Positions 63,891 through 64,000 of a stretch of DNA of 64,000 nt are shown one piece after another. The notes below the pieces were generated by a model, which saw only the letters and a program-made list of their open reading frames with translations, was not told the origin of the DNA and searched no databases. The stretch's first letter is position 1; each line of letters starts with the position of its first letter. The DNA is taken from contig NZ_JACJQU010000001.1 in assembly GCF_014696825.1 (NCBI RefSeq), forward strand, positions 744,001 through 808,000. The letters are read 5' to 3'. The DNA is from Anabaena sphaerica FACHB-251 (GTDB lineage Bacteria; Cyanobacteriota; Cyanobacteriia; Cyanobacteriales; Nostocaceae). The position numbers and the translations under genes are program-made.

Positions 63891-64000
63891 TCATTCATTT
63901 AAATTCATCATCATCTCGTAAGTTGCCACATTAAATCCATTAGCTTCAAATAACTGCTTTGCAAATTCATTTTGGGCTGCAACTTGAAGTATCAATATTT
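63891..64000 (-). CDS. GNAT acetyltransferase, C-terminal end only
   Basis: The frame runs in from the right edge and ends at a TGA (63891-63893). The 35 visible residues (LQVAAQNEFAKQLFEANGFN, then VATYEMMMNLNE) match the final helix and strands of a GNAT domain (N..A..LYE..GF...YEM). Substrate and full length are not visible. It lies about 55 bases upstream of the DGQHR-like gene on the same strand. Confidence 0.6.
   Translation of the reverse strand, partial: ILILQVAAQNEFAKQLFEANGFNVATYEMMMNLNE

Overview
The window comes from a filamentous, probably heterocyst-forming cyanobacterium (Nostocales type). The evidence is the abundant HIP1 octamer (gcgatcgc), heptamer-type short tandem repeats (aattacg, gggaaca, attacca), the fused pantothenate synthetase/cytidylate kinase, a plastoquinone-type UbiA, Fe-SOD, DUF29, Uma2 and NACHT-WD40 genes, and hopanoid genes. 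I do not commit to a genus. I found no tRNA, rRNA, CRISPR array, complete insertion sequence or replication origin.

Layout. (1) 1-11510 is an oxygenase-rich gene cluster, almost all on the minus strand. It holds three Rieske oxygenases, a plant-type [2Fe-2S] ferredoxin, an AurF-like diiron protein, a ferritin-like diiron protein, a fatty-acid hydroxylase/sterol desaturase, a DUF962/Mpo1-like protein, a hexapeptide acyltransferase, a GH3-type acyl-adenylating enzyme cut by the left edge, an unknown protein and one alpha/beta hydrolase on the plus strand. A deaminase-toxin-like gene with a SUKH immunity-like gene sits in the middle. Overlapping starts and stops suggest co-expression. The content looks like a specialised-metabolite pathway that I cannot match to a known product. 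(2) 11.8-17.8 kb: N-acyl-D-amino-acid deacylase family protein, processive GT2, Ppx/GppA phosphatase and UbiA. (3) 17.8-26.7 kb: a sensor kinase, then mostly housekeeping genes (GNAT, RuvX, DUF3727, YqeG-type phosphatase, ProB, Uma2). (4) 26.7-30.9 kb: a giant NACHT ATPase with 13 WD40 repeats, 12 of them nearly identical. (5) 31-34 kb: DUF29, a class I lysyl-tRNA synthetase and a ferredoxin-MBL hydrolase.

(6) 34.8-40 kb: five consecutive membrane-protein genes (frameshifted DUF389, voltage-sensor channel, MscS, DUF2254, DUF2238-like), probably an ion/osmotic stress operon. (7) 40-49 kb: DUF29-TlyA pair, large hybrid histidine kinase, SLH-glycoside hydrolase, glutaminase. (8) 49-54 kb: RlpA behind a structured leader (candidate c-di-AMP riboswitch), PanC/Cmk and SodB. 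(9) 54.3-58.1 kb: a decayed RND-pump fragment followed by an intact compact RND pump. (10) 58.2-60.8 kb: an inverted-repeat element, then hpnA and hpnH (hopanoid side-chain steps). (11) 61-64 kb: DUF29, then a two-gene minus-strand unit joining a DGQHR/DndB-like protein to a protein with a HEPN-type RNxxxH motif (candidate defence module), and the end of a GNAT gene at the right edge.

The best candidates for undescribed biology are the oxygenase cluster, the HEPN/DGQHR pair, the deaminase/SUKH pair embedded in the cluster, and the NACHT-WD40 protein with recently amplified repeats.
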